Shown here piece after piece: positions 35,050 through 48,727 of a DNA stretch of 64,000 nucleotides. A program made the position numbers and the translations under genes. Origin of the DNA: Cymbidium sinense (Eukaryota; Streptophyta; Magnoliopsida; Asparagales; Orchidaceae); contig CM038216.1 of assembly GCA_021442155.1 (NCBI GenBank), forward strand, positions 88,260,945 through 88,324,944. Direction: 5' to 3'. Each line of letters starts with the position of its first letter. Within the stretch, counting starts at the first letter, position 1. The notes beneath the pieces are model-generated. The model was not told the DNA's origin and ran no database searches. It saw only the letters and a list, made by a program, of their open reading frames with translations.

Positions 35050-35640
35050 GTTAAGTTAAACTTTTAGCCGGTGGAATTTCTAATATTGCCTTAATCTTCT
35101 CTAGATCAATTTTGATTCCCTAGTATAGGACAACAAACCTAAGAAATTTCCCTAAAGGTACTCTGAATGTACACTTCAGGTGGTTCATTTTGAGGTTAAA
35201 TTATCTTAACTATTTGAAAACTACTCTCAAGTCAAGATGGTCTTCCTATTCTGTACTTTTGACCATGAGATCATCGACATAACACTCGATTTAATGATAA
35301 ATGAGTTCATTGAAGATTTGAGACATAGCCCGGTGGTATGTAGCATCAATAATTTTAAGGCTGAAAGGCATGACCTTATAGCAATAGATTCTAATTTGGG
35401 TTCTAAAAGTGGTCTTTCTTTCATCTTCAGGGGCCATCTTTATTTGGTTATATCCAAATAAGCCATCCATAAAATAGAAGACTACATGAGATGAGGAAAT
35501 GTCCACCATCAGATTCAGGATTGGTAGTGTAAATTCATCTTTTGGACATACCTTATTTAAATCCCTAAAATCGACACATATGTGAATTTGGCCATTCTTT
35601 TTCTTAACTTGGATGACACTGGCTAACTAGGTAAGGTATT
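35050..35640 (-). pseudogene. Gypsy reverse transcriptase domain
   Basis: The - strand shows ASVIQVKKKNGQIHICVDFR, DLNKVCPKDEFTLP (about 35,530-35,625), SFMDG-type FYFMDGLFGYNQIKMAPEDE (35,400-35,480), KTTFRTQ, YKVMPFSLKIIDATYHRAMS (35,310-35,370), one in-frame TAA, then the catalytic YVDDLMV with YVDD at 35,270-35,281. LKCTFRVPLGKFL follows. The catalytic Asp pair is kept, but the TAA just before it and later stops break the protein. It matches plant Ty3/Gypsy RT, which copies element RNA inside virus-like particles in the cytosol. Confidence 0.9.
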
Positions 35641-35803
35641 TTTCTTCCTAGATGAAGCCAACATCAATCAGTTTCTTGACTTAATAAATGACCTATTATT
35701 CTATGTTTAATTGCATGCATCTAGGAGCTTGTTTGATAGGATTAGTAGTAGGCTCTATTACTAGTTTATGGATCATTACGTTAGGAGCCAATCCAAGCAT
35801 CTC

Positions 35804-36050
35804 TTAATAACTCCATGTAAAGTATACCTTAAACTCAGTTAATATCCTAACTAAGTCATTGATTTTAATTTCATTCAACAAAGAACTGATGTATGTCGGG
35901 CATGGATCTTTTTCAGCTCCTAAGTTGATTTCTTTGAGCTCTTCAATGGTTGACTTTATCTCTTCTTTGAACTTTGGTGGTCCATCTTTGACTTCAAAAT
36001 CATCTGGATTATCTAAAATTTTGACGCACATCTCCTCATATGAGTTAATA
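35804..36050 (-). pseudogene. Gypsy pol linker upstream of RT
   Basis: It reads SYEEMCVKILDNPDDFEVKD, PKFKEEIKSTIEELKEINLG, AEKDPCPTYISSLLNEIKIN and DLVRILTEFKVYFTWSY. This resembles the plant Gypsy segment just before RT (EEVNLG, RPTFIS..L, LL.EFKD.FAW.Y). The protease, expected upstream at 36,060-36,480, cannot be confirmed because that stretch is broken by stops. Confidence 0.8.
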
Positions 36051-36659
36051 TGATTTTAACAGAACCTATCAGATTCCAAATTATTGGTGATGACTAAGTA
36101 GTAATCATCATCAATGACTAGACCCACTGTATGAAATCCTAGTCCTGATCTTAATTAACAGATTTTGCATTTATTCTTTCATTTTATTTCAAAGTAGTCT
36201 GACTTGTGCTCTAAGTCTAGACACTTGTGGATGACTTAGGGCTTCCTTAACTATGAAACCCTCAGCTTCTTAAGAGGAAAGTGGTCTTAGAGCTAAGGTT
36301 CCCAACTGATGTAACTATTTAACATAAACACTTAGATACACTTATGCTTTACTTTGGAGCCTGATCTTCATCACTATCTTGCTCAACTATCACCTCCAAA
36401 GGAATCTACTACTGAGAAGAGTTGTCTAGCGTGCTAAATATATAATACTCATGCTATGAACTAGATTTTAAGTTTATATGGATAGTAGGTGTACTCCTGA
36501 TAGTTCAGACATATCTTTTATTAGGTGGCTAATAAAGAGGTTTTCCACCCTTGGGACTACCTCTAGACTTGCCTCTTCCTCTGCTTTGTGGAGGTTAAGT
36601 AGTCCTACCCATATGTTCAAATGGAGTAATGAACTGTGGGTGGAATCTAATGTTAGTCG

Positions 36660-36771
36660 CTTCCTCCTCCAAGTGTATTTCCTCTCCTTTTTTTTTTTTT
36701 TTCATTTTCTCTTTTCTTTTCCTTTCCTTTCTAATTTTTTTATTTTTCTTTTCTTTTCTTTTATTTTTAAA
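36660..36771 (+). repeat. Polypyrimidine tract
   Basis: C/T-rich low-complexity run (CCTCCTCC, a T-run of about 15, then CTTTTCTTTTCCTTTCC and TTTTCTTTTC words). It marks the 5' limit of recognisable Gypsy coding sequence. The two open frames on the + strand here are phenylalanine-rich artefacts of the tract. Confidence 0.85.
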
Positions 36772-37339
36772 CTTTGACCAAGTTCGTGAGAATAGAATTA
36801 TTGATTTTGAGGGAGGTAGTAAGTCGCATCCTCATATATGTCTAATGAACTATAAATCGCTGAGATCTCCTCATATAGAGATCTCACCTCTCATGAACTT
36901 CATACACTAATGTAGATGTACAAGCAAAGCAAAGATGTATCTGAGTCTATAATTTAAAACTTGGCTTTTGTCTTCCAATCATCTATCTTCAAGGCCAAAC
37001 ACTATGGAGCCTAATGCCTATTGACCTCACTTTTGGAGTGCGAATTCAATTTTCCCATCTTAGACTTAGGAATCTTCTAGGCACTAATACTTTCCTAGTC
37101 ATAAGACACTTCAAACAATTAGGTAAACACTTAAACTAAGCCTAAAGACTTAGAAGGGTTAACCATAAGATTAACTTATGCTTTAGGGATTAAGATAATT
37201 CACCTAGCCAATAACCCAAACCCAATCCATGTTCACCTTCTCAAACCAAACCTCAAGTTCAACTCAAACATCAAATTCAAATCTAAATCCAAACCCAGAT
37301 TCAAAAACCAAATGATTGAAGCCCATGATCAAATCCAAA
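36772..37339. other. Non-coding stretch, no recognised feature
   Basis: No protein motif was seen on either strand. The second half becomes poor in G on the + strand, with AACCCAAACCC-like words (37,200-37,320), leading into the tandem repeats. It is probably untranslated or LTR sequence of the Gypsy element, but I cannot show that. Confidence 0.5.
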
Positions 37340-37870
37340 CTAGAAACCCTTCCTAACCCACATGACCTATCCCATGGACGTAGCCAAATATTAATCTAAA
37401 TCAATCCAAAATCAATTGATTTTCACATAGTTAGTTTATATCTTCAATCATTTTCTTAAATATTAATCAAATCTATATTCTAATGATCAAAACTAAATCG
37501 AACTTAATCAAATTAAATCAAAACCCTTCCTAAGCCATATGACCTATCCCATGAACTTAGCCAAATTTTTATCCAAATCAAGTCAAACTCAATTTATTTT
37601 CTCACATTTCAATCATATTTTCAATCATCTTCACAAACTTAAACGAAATATACATTTAAATCAACAAAAATAAATCAAATTAAAGAAAAATCTAAACCTA
37701 AGCCACATGACCCAACTCCATGGACTTAGTCAAATTCCCTCATTCCAAAACTCAAATTCAATTGATTTTCTCCTGAATCAATCATACCTTCAATTATATT
37801 CATAAATATAAATGAAATATATAATCATCAAGACAAACCAAAATCGACCCAAGACAAACCCAACTTAGCC
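37340..37870. repeat. About 175-bp tandem repeat, three copies
   Basis: The phrase CATGACCTATCCCATGGAC recurs with variants at 37,361, 37,538 and 37,707 (spacings about 177 and 168). The downstream order is the same each time: AGCCAAAT, AATCAATTGATTTTC-type sequence, CTTCAATCAT, then ATAAA/ATATA-rich sequence. The copies are diverged by substitution and small indels. Confidence 0.8.
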
Positions 37871-38835
37871 CTTTTGATTTAAAATGTTCAATTGAACCAA
37901 AGCTAATTGGAATTTAATTTATATATCAATCCCAAATCCATATATAAACTCAACTAAATCAAACTCAACCTAAAATCAAGTTAACTAAACCCAATTGGTC
38001 CACTTAACCTAAAGTGGAAAATTTGACCTATTTGAGCTAAGTCCTAATCCTACCAAAATTGGATTGAACCAAGCCCATTAAATCCTTGCATCATGATTGT
38101 TGATCAACCTAGGTTGATCAATTATCACAAATTGGGTCAAACCAAGCCAACTTGGTAATTTGACCAAGTCAACCCCTTAACCCATATGAACCTAAACTAG
38201 CCAAATTGCAACCTAAGATAATGATTCATACAAAATCAAAAATAAGATTTGAATATGACTTGACCTTCAATTGAGTCAAACCAAACCCAATTGTCCCTCT
38301 TGACCCAAGTTGACCCAAATTGACCTATAAGACCAAATTGGGTCAAATCTAAATATAAACCAAATTGATTACAACCAATGGCTGAAGTTCATTCCAAATT
38401 TATTGTTGAACTTGACCATAGTCATGATTGGACACAATTGAACCCAATTGACCTACTTAGCCCAAATTGACCTAAAGGGTCAAGTTGGCCTAAATCAAAA
38501 CTAAATCCTAATTAATTGAAACCAAAGCCCAATCATCTTCTTCAGTCAACTAAACCCAAACCAACACCTAACCCGCTCTAATTTGGATAATTTGGTCAAT
38601 TTAGTCAACTTAACCCATTTGACTCAAATGAATTCAAATGAGCCAAAATTAAATCTAAGCCAAACTAAATGAAACCAATTGAACCAAAACATCCCAAATA
38701 ATCAAATAAACTTGACCCAGCTCTTTGATTTGATAATTTGGTCAACTTGATGCAACCTAACCTAATTTGACCTAAATGAGTCAAATTGAGCCAAACCTAA
38801 CCAAATCAACTCCATTTGACTTGAAATTTAAGCAA
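37871..38835. repeat. Degenerate CAAATTGACC-rich repeat, period about 146
   Basis: This region is dominated by words such as CCAAATTGACCTAAA, GGTCAAATTG and TTGACCCAA. The clearest pair is ATAATTTGGTCAA at 38,587 and 38,733, each followed by a similar 60-base stretch ending in GAGCCAAA. Short inverted words (TTGACC and GGTCAA) mix freely. No coding sequence was seen. Such sequence is common in LTR or untranslated parts of plant Gypsy elements; assignment to the nearby element is inference. Confidence 0.6.
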
Positions 38836-39253
38836 CCACTTTTCTCATTTCAAATCGCCAAATCTAATGCCAAATTATCATTCTACCCTTAAGTCAAGGG
38901 CATCACATGAGACAAATCACCAACATAAGTGGTGATTTCCATTCTTTCGCCACTTAGTACTCTCCCAATGGTCCACCTAGGCACCTAGGACACTGCCCAA
39001 CCTAATCCAAAGGGAGGTTGGGTCAGCCATGACCCATGGGAGGTGAAATCACCTCACCCTCCCCATTGGAGGATTTGAAACCCATAGGACACCCATGATT
39101 CCTCCTTGGCAGTTACCACCACACCTTCAACCAACTAAGCCGAGCCAACTCAAATCTTCCCTACCACCCAACACTCCATGAGATTGTCAGACAGCAACTA
39201 GAAGCCAAACCCAATTGCATCAAGAGCTCTAACTCAAGACCGCTAGACCCTTA
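38836..39253. other. Non-coding stretch, no recognised feature
   Basis: Mixed-composition sequence richer in G and C than its surroundings, for example CCACCTAGGCACCTAGGACA near 38,980. No open frame with a recognisable domain and no repeat longer than a few bases was found by eye. Confidence 0.5.
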
Positions 39254-39897
39254 AGCCAAGCTCATTCCTCGATCAAAAAATGTCATTCCCATCTATCCCA
39301 AAATAGGGCGCTCCCATTTCTGACCTAACTTCCCCATTTTTCCATCAAACTCAAATTAACTTTGCACACACCTTCCCTAGGCCTCATTGAGCAAGAATAA
39401 ATCATCTCCCAAGATTCTCAAGCACCGGAGGTGTGACTTCATTCAAAGTTGAGCTCCAAATCATCAGTTCATGGCCTTTTGAGTGAACATCAAAGAATTG
39501 ATCTAATTGCTGCTCCAAATCATCAGTTCATCGTTTCTACTAGATGAAGCTTCCTTAATCATTTGAGCCACCAGTCTTGTGCTCTGATGAGGTATACTTC
39601 CAAAACTGATCCTTAGTCAAAATGTTTTAAAGCATTTTGAAGAAAACTTGCATCTCATGTGATCTTGACCATTTGATCCCCTCCAATTATTATCGTGAAG
39701 GTGTGGAATCCTTTCAAATTTGGTCTGAGCTCAAGTAAGCTCAGATCAAGTGAATAATGGTGGATAGACTCCATTCTCCCTCACTTGTGTGATGTTAGAT
39801 CAGGTATACACCCTCTCATTTCCACTCAAACACACACAAAAATCATTCCTCAGAGCCCTCGCTACCCAATATGAGCTGCTAGAGCCATTTCTTAAGC
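39254..39897. repeat. 644-bp tandem repeat, copy 1
   Basis: It starts near AGCTCATTCCTCGAT and contains AAATAGGGCGCTCCCATTTC at 39,301, which recurs at 39,945 (offset 644). It also contains TAGATGAAGCTTCC and the GGTGGATAGACTCCATTCTC block. Inside copy 1 the 20-mer GCTCCAAATCATCAGTTCAT occurs twice (39,449 and 39,511), whereas copy 2 has two different sequences at those points. Confidence 0.88.
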
Positions 39898-40450
39898 TCC
39901 AAAGCTCATTCCTCGATAAAAAAATGTCATTCCTACCCATCCCAAAATAGGGCGCTCCCATTTCTGACCTAACTTCCCCATTTCTCCATCAAATTCAAAT
40001 TAACATTGCACAAACCTTCCCTGCACCTCGTCGAGTAAGAATGAATCATCTCCCAAGCTTCCAGAGCACTGCAGGTGTAACTTCGATCAATGCTGAGCTC
40101 TGAATCATTAGTTTGTGTCCTTCTGAGTGAACATCAAACAATTGATCCAATTAATGCTCAACAGGGTTTTATCTCCACTAGATGAAGCTTCCGTAATCGT
40201 TCGAACTGCCAGTCTTGAACTCCAATGAGGTATGCTTCCAAAACTGATCCTTAAGCAAATTGGGTTGGAGCTTTTTGAAGAAAACTTGCATCTTGTGTGA
40301 TCTTGACCATTGGATCGCCTCTGATTGATGTTGTGAAGGTGTGGAATCCTTTTGGAGTTGATCCGAGCTTAGGTAAGCTCAGATTAAGTGAGCAATGGTG
40401 GATAGACTCCATTCTCCCTCACCTGCATGGCATTAGATCACGCACTATCC
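39898..40450. repeat. 644-bp tandem repeat, copy 2
   Basis: It aligns with copy 1 from AAGCTCATTCCTCGAT to GGCATTAGATCA with scattered substitutions and small indels. The diversity is clearly higher than between the two copies of the 2.3 kb duplication, so this duplication is older. No coding sequence was seen. Confidence 0.88.
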
Positions 40451-40605
40451 ATTCTATGTGATAGGAATAGACGGTCGTGATTAGATCAACTAGATCGATC
40501 TAATGTAATTCTATTAAGTTGTGGGATTAATCATAGTTGTTCGATCTTAAATCGGATGATGAACGAGAAAGAACATCTGGTTGATGAGAAAGTGGGTCCA
40601 CCCCT

Positions 40606-40709
40606 GCCACGTGGCACTGAGTCGAATAAGTTTTAAGTTGCCAATACCTCTATGCCACGTGTAAAGCGCACCACGTCAGCGCGCCATGTGAAAAGAGCAC
40701 CACATCAGC
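40606..40709 (+). promoter_or_regulatory. Cluster of ACGT-core (G-box-like) motifs with 29-bp tandem repeat
   Basis: A perfect palindrome GCCACGTGGC sits at 40,606-40,615. It is followed by GCCACGTG (40,654-40,661) and CCACGTCAGC (40,671-40,680), then the diverged repeat GCCATGTG (40,683) and CCACATCAGC (40,700-40,709). The second and third sites form two copies of a 29-base unit (40,654 and 40,683). ACGT-core boxes are bound by plant bZIP and bHLH factors. Their clustering in repeat DNA suggests an LTR enhancer. The motif matches are seen; the function is inferred. Confidence 0.5.
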
Positions 40710-42153
40710 TCACCACTTGGCGCCAATAGGATTGAGCTTTATTTAGGCTTAATTAATTATTTTTAATGGCTGACACTTCTAAAAATCATAGAGAGAATAA
40801 AAAATTCAAAAAATGCTCATTTTAGTATTTTAGAAGAGAATTATTTAAAAATGGTCATAACTAATTTTGAACAGTAATTAAGGTTTCAATATATAATTAA
40901 TTAGCTTAATTACACCTTAATTAGTTGAGCAATTAATCCAAAATTTTGTGGGTTAGTTTAATGGGATGACTTCTGCCTCTCATTATTTTCTTGGAATTTA
41001 TTGCTCACTTAATTAGGAAAATTTACTAATTAAACCTTAACTACTCTTTTAAGTTAATTAATAATCAATTGATCCCATGAACAGTAACAAATTGGTTAAT
41101 TAAGTTTATTAATCATTGTTAAACAGTAAGTGAACTAAGGAATATGGTTTGGACCCCTTTCACAAAGTTAATTTTAGCCTTTTTTAAAATGAAATTAATT
41201 AATTATTAACTAATTACTTAAATCACGTAATCAAATTGAAATCATAATCACATCAGACCTTAATAAATTAAATCATGGGGGTAAATCTTTAGGTGTTTAA
41301 TAACCTAAAGGAGTTTAATGAAATTATGATTAATCCACATGTGCGGGAAAACCATAAGTGTAATTAATTAAGTCTCTTAATCAAACTAACTATTAATCAT
41401 GAGCCAATTGCATTAGGCCCGTATTTTCTAGATCATTGCAAGTTTATTTTCCATGCATATCATGTTGGCTCATAATTATTTAGTTAATTACTTTAAGGTG
41501 ACATAAGTAAGGGTAATTAATTCATCCAATTAAGGGTTCAACTTAATTAACCCATAAAATTAACTTAATTACATTTCCTTAAATTAAATTAATTGACTAA
41601 TGTGGGAGTGGGTTTAAAACAACATGTGATGATTTCTCTTCTCCTCTTTAAATAAAATCAAATCCAAAAACTTAATTATTAAAGAAGCTTTGGTTTGCTT
41701 TAAGTAATCTTATTTGATTTGATTGTCTTTAAGAACTAGTTTGGTTGAATGAATCACATGCTTATATTTGATTGTCCTCTTTCCAATCATGTTAAATTTG
41801 GTATGTCATTTGAATTAATGCATCCACCTTTTCAAAATTAAGTAAAAAAATGGGATTTTTTATGTAAGCTTGCATGTGTTGATTTAATTTAATATATGAG
41901 TGGCTATTTTCACTATTAAATCCAAATGTATTTTTCAAAAGCTTATAAATGAAAAATAATGTGTTATGATTCTAGTTATAAATACATAAGAAATGCACAT
42001 GCTTATAGCTTAAGTGTATCAATGTTGAGTTCCCTTCCTCTATTCATATGTTGATTTATATAAGATTGAATGCTAATGGGAATATAGTCTGGACATCCCG
42101 AAAACACAAGGCTTTAGCTAGCCCAAAGGAAGTCATTTGATTACCTCACTTCC
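40710..42153. other. A/T-rich non-coding block with many TTAATTA words
   Basis: About 1.4 kb with no open frame of note. TTAATTAA and TTAATTA words recur between 40,740 and 41,600. No domain, RNA gene or terminal repeat was recognised. It ends where GR-RBP 3'-UTR sequence begins. It may be LTR or intergenic DNA of the block that split the satellite. Confidence 0.5.
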
Positions 42154-42232
42154 CTGGTTTGTTACTTGGTTGATGAAATCGAAAAGAAGAAATTTTGTAT
42201 TTGAATTTGTTCTCTCTTAAAAAAAAATTTGA
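42154..42232 (+). pseudogene. GR-RBP 3'-UTR tail only (fragment 6)
   Basis: The sequence GTTACTTGGTTGATGAAATC (42,161-42,180), followed by AAAAGAAGAAAT, TGAATTTGTTCTCT and an A-run, is the 3' tail present in every other GR-RBP fragment. No exon precedes it. It therefore marks the exact right edge of the non-satellite core, and its missing front part was replaced by that core. Confidence 0.85.
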
Positions 42233-44899
<2,667 letters not shown>

Positions 44900-45334
44900 A
44901 ATGGGCAGAACCTTGATGGTAGGAACATCACCATCAGCCAGGCTTAATCTAGATCCGCAAATGAGGTGAAGGAGGAGGCGCTATCGCAAAGGTGGTGGGG
45001 ATTTATGGATATGGAGGTGTGGTCGATGGTGGCGGGGAGGTGAGGAGATTAACGCTATGGTGGTGGAGGGAGAGACAGGGATATGATGGTGGATTCCGCC
45101 GCCGAGAGGTCGGGTGATAATGGGAACTAACCAAGAACCATCGACCGATGCTGTTTATAAACTGTGTCTTTACGGTAGAGATGGTTCAAGTTATCTAGGA
45201 TGCTTGATTTGCTCTATGCGTGCTCACTTTTTATCTTTATCGTCACTTTCATCTTAGAAAACTTAGAGTGTTACTTCGTTGATGAAATTAAAAAGAAGAA
45301 ATATTGAATCAAAAATTATTCTCTATTAAAAAAA
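44900..45334 (+). pseudogene. GR-RBP 3'-exon fragment 7
   Basis: It begins at the shared boundary: CCCTAAG then AATGGGCAGAACC, read as NGQNLDGRNITISQA, TAA, SRSANEV. A frameshift in the glycine-rich part follows (a GGGGRDRDM remnant near 45,064-45,085). The expected YSRGR region is GCCGCCGAGAGGTCGG, and the fragment ends near NGN-stop at about 45,127. The 3'-UTR is complete to the A-run at 45,327-45,334. It is broken by one stop and at least two indels. Confidence 0.85.
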
Positions 45335-46308
45335 CTAAAAACACTAAACCTAAAACCTAAACCCTAAACCCTAAACCCTAAACCTTAAACCCTAAACCCT
45401 AAACCTTAAACCCAAAAAAAAACCTTAAACTAACCTTAAACTATAAACCTTAAAAAGCTAAAAAGCTAAACCTAAACTAAATAAAACATAAAAAAATAAA
45501 AAATAAAAAAATCTAAACCAAAATAAAATGAAAATATAAAATAAAACAAAAACATTAACTACAACCTAAACTTAAACCTAAACCTAAAAAAAATAAAAAA
45601 TAAAAACTAAAAACAAAACTAAAATAAAAAAATAAAAACCTAAGGTAAACTAAAAATTAAAAACCTAAAAATAAAAAACCTAAATAAAATAAAACCTTAA
45701 CATAAAAAAATAAAATAAACATAAGGTAAAATAAAATAAAGACTAAATAAAAACCTAAACCTAAATAATAAACCTAAAAATAAAACCTAAAAATAAATAT
45801 AAAAACAAAATCAAAACTTTAAACAAAAAAAACCTAAACCAAAAATAAAAATAAAATAAACATAAACCTAAACTAAATTAAACATAACCTAAACCTAAAC
45901 TAAATAAAATAAAATAAACTTAAAATAAACCTAAGCCTAAACTAATAAATAAAACCTAAAAAAACCTAAAATAAAAACTTAAAACCTAAACCTAAAATAA
46001 TAAAATAAAAACCTAAAAATAAAAAATAAAACCTAAACCTAAAAAATAAACTAAAATAAATAAAATAAAATAAATAAACTAAACTAAACCTAAACCTACC
46101 AATTTATTTAATGTTTTTTTAAAAAAAACTCTAAACCCTAAACACTAAATCTTAAACCCTAAAACTAACCCTAAACCTTAAACTCTAAAGCTACAACCCT
46201 AAACCCTTAACTTTAAACCTTAAACCCTAAACACTTAATGCTTAACTCTAAACCTTAAAACCTATACCCTAAAACAAAATAAACCTAAACCTAAACTTAA
46301 ACCCTAAG
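45335..46308 (-). repeat. Degenerate telomere-like satellite, segment 14
   Basis: CCCTAAA-type repeats at 45,345-45,460, A/T-rich blocks, core at 46,075-46,128, then heptamer-type repeats to the next GR-RBP copy. The repeat-to-GR-RBP order and the spacing (about 1.4 kb between GR-RBP starts) make 44,900-46,308 one full satellite unit. Confidence 0.88.
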
Positions 46309-46727
46309 AATAGGGAAAACCTTGATGGCAGAAACATCACCGTCAACCAAGCTCAATCTAGATCCGACGGTGGAGGCAAAGGTGGAGACAGTGGTTATCG
46401 CAGTGGTGGTGGGGAATCGTAAGGCTCGTGGATGAGGGTGGTGGCGGGAGGTTATGGTGGCAGGAGTAACGATGTTATAGCCTGGTGGTGGTGGAGGGAG
46501 AGATCGGGCTATGATGGTGGATCCTCACCAGAGACCGGTGGTTCTAAAAAATAAAAGAACAACATCCACCTCTTGCTTATGGAACTGTCTCTAGAGTAGA
46601 GATGGTTCTAGTTCTCTAGGGTTTTTGATTTTCTCTATGCACTTGTGTCTTAGAAAACTTGGTGTGTTACTTGGTTGATGAAATCACAAAGAAGAAATGT
46701 TGAATTAAAATTTCTTCTATCTTAAAA
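46309..46727 (+). pseudogene. GR-RBP 3'-exon fragment 8
   Basis: It starts AATAGGGAAAACCTTGATGG (N, a stop, GKTLDG-like) and continues with NITVNQAQSRSDGGGKGGDS-like sequence. The glycine-rich section is shortened and frameshifted, with recognisable GGGGRDRAMMVDP-type translation from the shifted frame. The YSRGR end is lost and replaced by TTCTAAAAAATAAAAG near 46,530. The 3'-UTR reaches an A-run at about 46,722. It is a pseudogene by stop and frameshifts. Confidence 0.82.
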
Positions 46728-48071
46728 AATAATAATAGTAAAAACCCTAAACCCTAAACCTAAAACTTAAACCATAAACCCTAAACCCTAAACCTTAAAC
46801 CCCAAAACCCTAAACCTTAAAGCCTAAACCCTAAAACCTAAACCCTAAATAATAAACCTACAACTCTAAACCTTAAAGCCTAAACCCTAAACCCTAAACC
46901 CTAAACCCTAAACTCTAACCCTAACCCTAAACCCTAAACCCTAAAATCCTAAACTCTAAACCTAACCTAAACCTAAACAAAACCTAAAACCTTAAAACCC
47001 TAAACTAAGTTAAAACCTAAACTAATCCTAAAACCATAAACTAATCAGAAACCCTAAACCCTAAAACCCTTAAACCTAAACCTAAACACTAAACCCTAAA
47101 CCCTAAACCCTAAAAACCCTGAACCCTAAACCCTAAACCATAAACCCTAAACTATAAACCCTAAACCCTAAACCCTAAAAACCAAAAACCTAAACCTAAG
47201 CTAAATAAAACCTAAAAATAAAATAAATAAATAAGAAACCTAAAACTAAACCTAAAAATAAAATAAAATAAACTAAAATAAAATATATAAAAACCTAAAC
47301 TAAATTAAAAAATAAAATAAACCTAAGGATAAAAAATCTAAATAAAATAAAAATTAAATGTAAAATAAACATAGAATAAACTTAAACTAAGCCTGTAATA
47401 CAATAAAATAAAAACTAAATAAAAACCTAAATATAAAAAAATAAACCTAAAAATAAAACATAAAAATAAATAAAAAATAAAACCTAAACCCTAAACTAAA
47501 AAAAACCTAAACCTAAAATAAAAATAAAATAAACAAAATAAGATAAACCTAAAACTAAAATAAAATAAACTAAATTAAAATAAATAAAACCTTTATTTAA
47601 ACCTAAAATAAACTAAACCTAAACCCCAAACTAAATAAAATAAATTAAACTAAAAAAAAACCTAAAGCTGAACTAAAAAATTAAAACCTAAAAATAATAT
47701 TAAAATAAAAACTTAAAACCTAAAAATAAAATAAATAAAAAAACCTAAACCTAAATAAAATAAAAATATAAAATGAAATAAAAAAATATAAGCTACAACT
47801 TAAACCTAAACCTAAACCCAAAAAGAAAAAAAAACTAAACTAAAATAAAATAAATAAAAACCTAAACTAAACTAAAAAATAAAAAAACTAAATAATATAA
47901 AAATTAAACCTAAAATAAAAATGAACTAAACCTAAAATAAAATAAAAGAAAAATAAAATAAAAACCTAAACCTAAAAAATAAATCTAAAAATAAATAAAA
48001 AATAAATAGATAAAAACCCTAACCCTAAGCCCTAAATCATAAAACCCTAAACCCAAAACCCTAAACCCAAA
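46728..48071 (-). repeat. Degenerate telomere-like satellite, segment 15
   Basis: Heptamer-rich to about 47,190 (four perfect CCCTAAA near 46,884-46,911), then A/T-rich blocks to 48,071. I see no core copy here. The expected core position is where LINE fragment E begins, so it may have been removed or displaced. Confidence 0.88.
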
Positions 48072-48727
48072 AGAACTTTGTGGTTTTCTATTCTAAATAA
48101 ATCCTATTAAACCTTGACCTAAAATAAGTTATTGGTGGACAGATGAATTTTGTTTTACCTTGGTCTATTTTGGGTGGTTTTTATGGTGGCTATTTCAATT
48201 TGTTTGGTTGGTAAATGGATTGGCTGATGTTTTACCTTGGTTAGTTTCCTATTTAATCTTGATGATAGATATAACTTGGCTAGCTCTGACTAAATTTGGT
48301 TTAATCGATGTAACTATATGGATGTTTCCTATTATCCTTTGGTAAAAGCACCATATGTGATTGTAACCCTTCTTAAGTTTGGATGCTATAACCTATAACC
48401 CATTGAGATGAATGTGACCATAGCCTATCTAAGATTTTATCATTTTAATACTGTAATCCTTATTAGATGCTTATGACCATCTTAAGTTCTTTGCCAATAG
48501 TTTAAAGGTGGTTTGTGCATCTCTTAGAAGATTTTGAGAAATCAAATTTCCATCTAATTATGTGATGTTTCTTTCTTAGTTTTTGTCTAATTTCTTCGCT
48601 TTGGTTTTCTTGTAATAAAAATTTATCTAGGCTAACCAGATCTCTATAAACAAATCTGATTTATCCCCATTAAGGACTTTGTATCCCTTTTTTGGCAAAA
48701 AATTCTCCCACTTTGATTTAAAAAAAG
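48072..48727 (+). mobile_element. LINE fragment E (3'-UTR piece) fused to GR-RBP
   Basis: This + strand sequence matches the LINE D 3'-UTR read on its - strand. GATTGTAACCCTTCTTAAGT and TTTGGATGCT near 48,360-48,392 correspond to the block at 12,140-12,180. The end CTTTGTATCCC...TTTGGC, then AAAATTCTCCCACTTTGA and an A-run at 48,718-48,725, corresponds to the 3' end at 11,669. It is diverged from copies A-D. Unlike those, its A-run joins straight into the middle of a GR-RBP fragment, not into telomere-like repeat. The open frame 48,160-48,345 is UTR-derived and not a gene. Confidence 0.75.

Larger units (their letters stand above)
33803..36660 (-). mobile_element. Ty3/Gypsy (Tat-like) pol fragment, decayed
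   Basis: On the - strand, 5' to 3': a basic RGRGKSRG stretch (about 36,530-36,580), the linker before RT (36,040-35,804), reverse transcriptase (35,640-35,050), RT-linked RNase H (34,960-34,670), a second RNase H (34,545-34,260) and the integrase zinc-binding domain (34,010-33,803). Two RNase H domains before integrase are typical of the plant Tat lineage (Ogre, Retand and relatives), which I infer here. Many stops and frameshifts occur. The integrase core, gag and recognisable LTR ends are absent. The 3' side is cut at the junction with the tandem duplication. Confidence 0.88.

Noticed and set aside
36478..36910. Phenylalanine-rich + strand protein
   Set aside because: It comes from the polypyrimidine tract and runs antisense to the Gypsy element.
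39560..39600. tRNA primer-binding site near GTGCTCTGATGAGGTAT
   Set aside because: Only a loose resemblance to the complement of a Met-tRNA primer site, with no LTR end beside it, and the second repeat copy (near 40,220) does not keep it.
48160..48345. Gene with frame MVYFGWFLWWLFQ
   Set aside because: It falls inside LINE fragment E, equivalent to UTR in the longer LINE.
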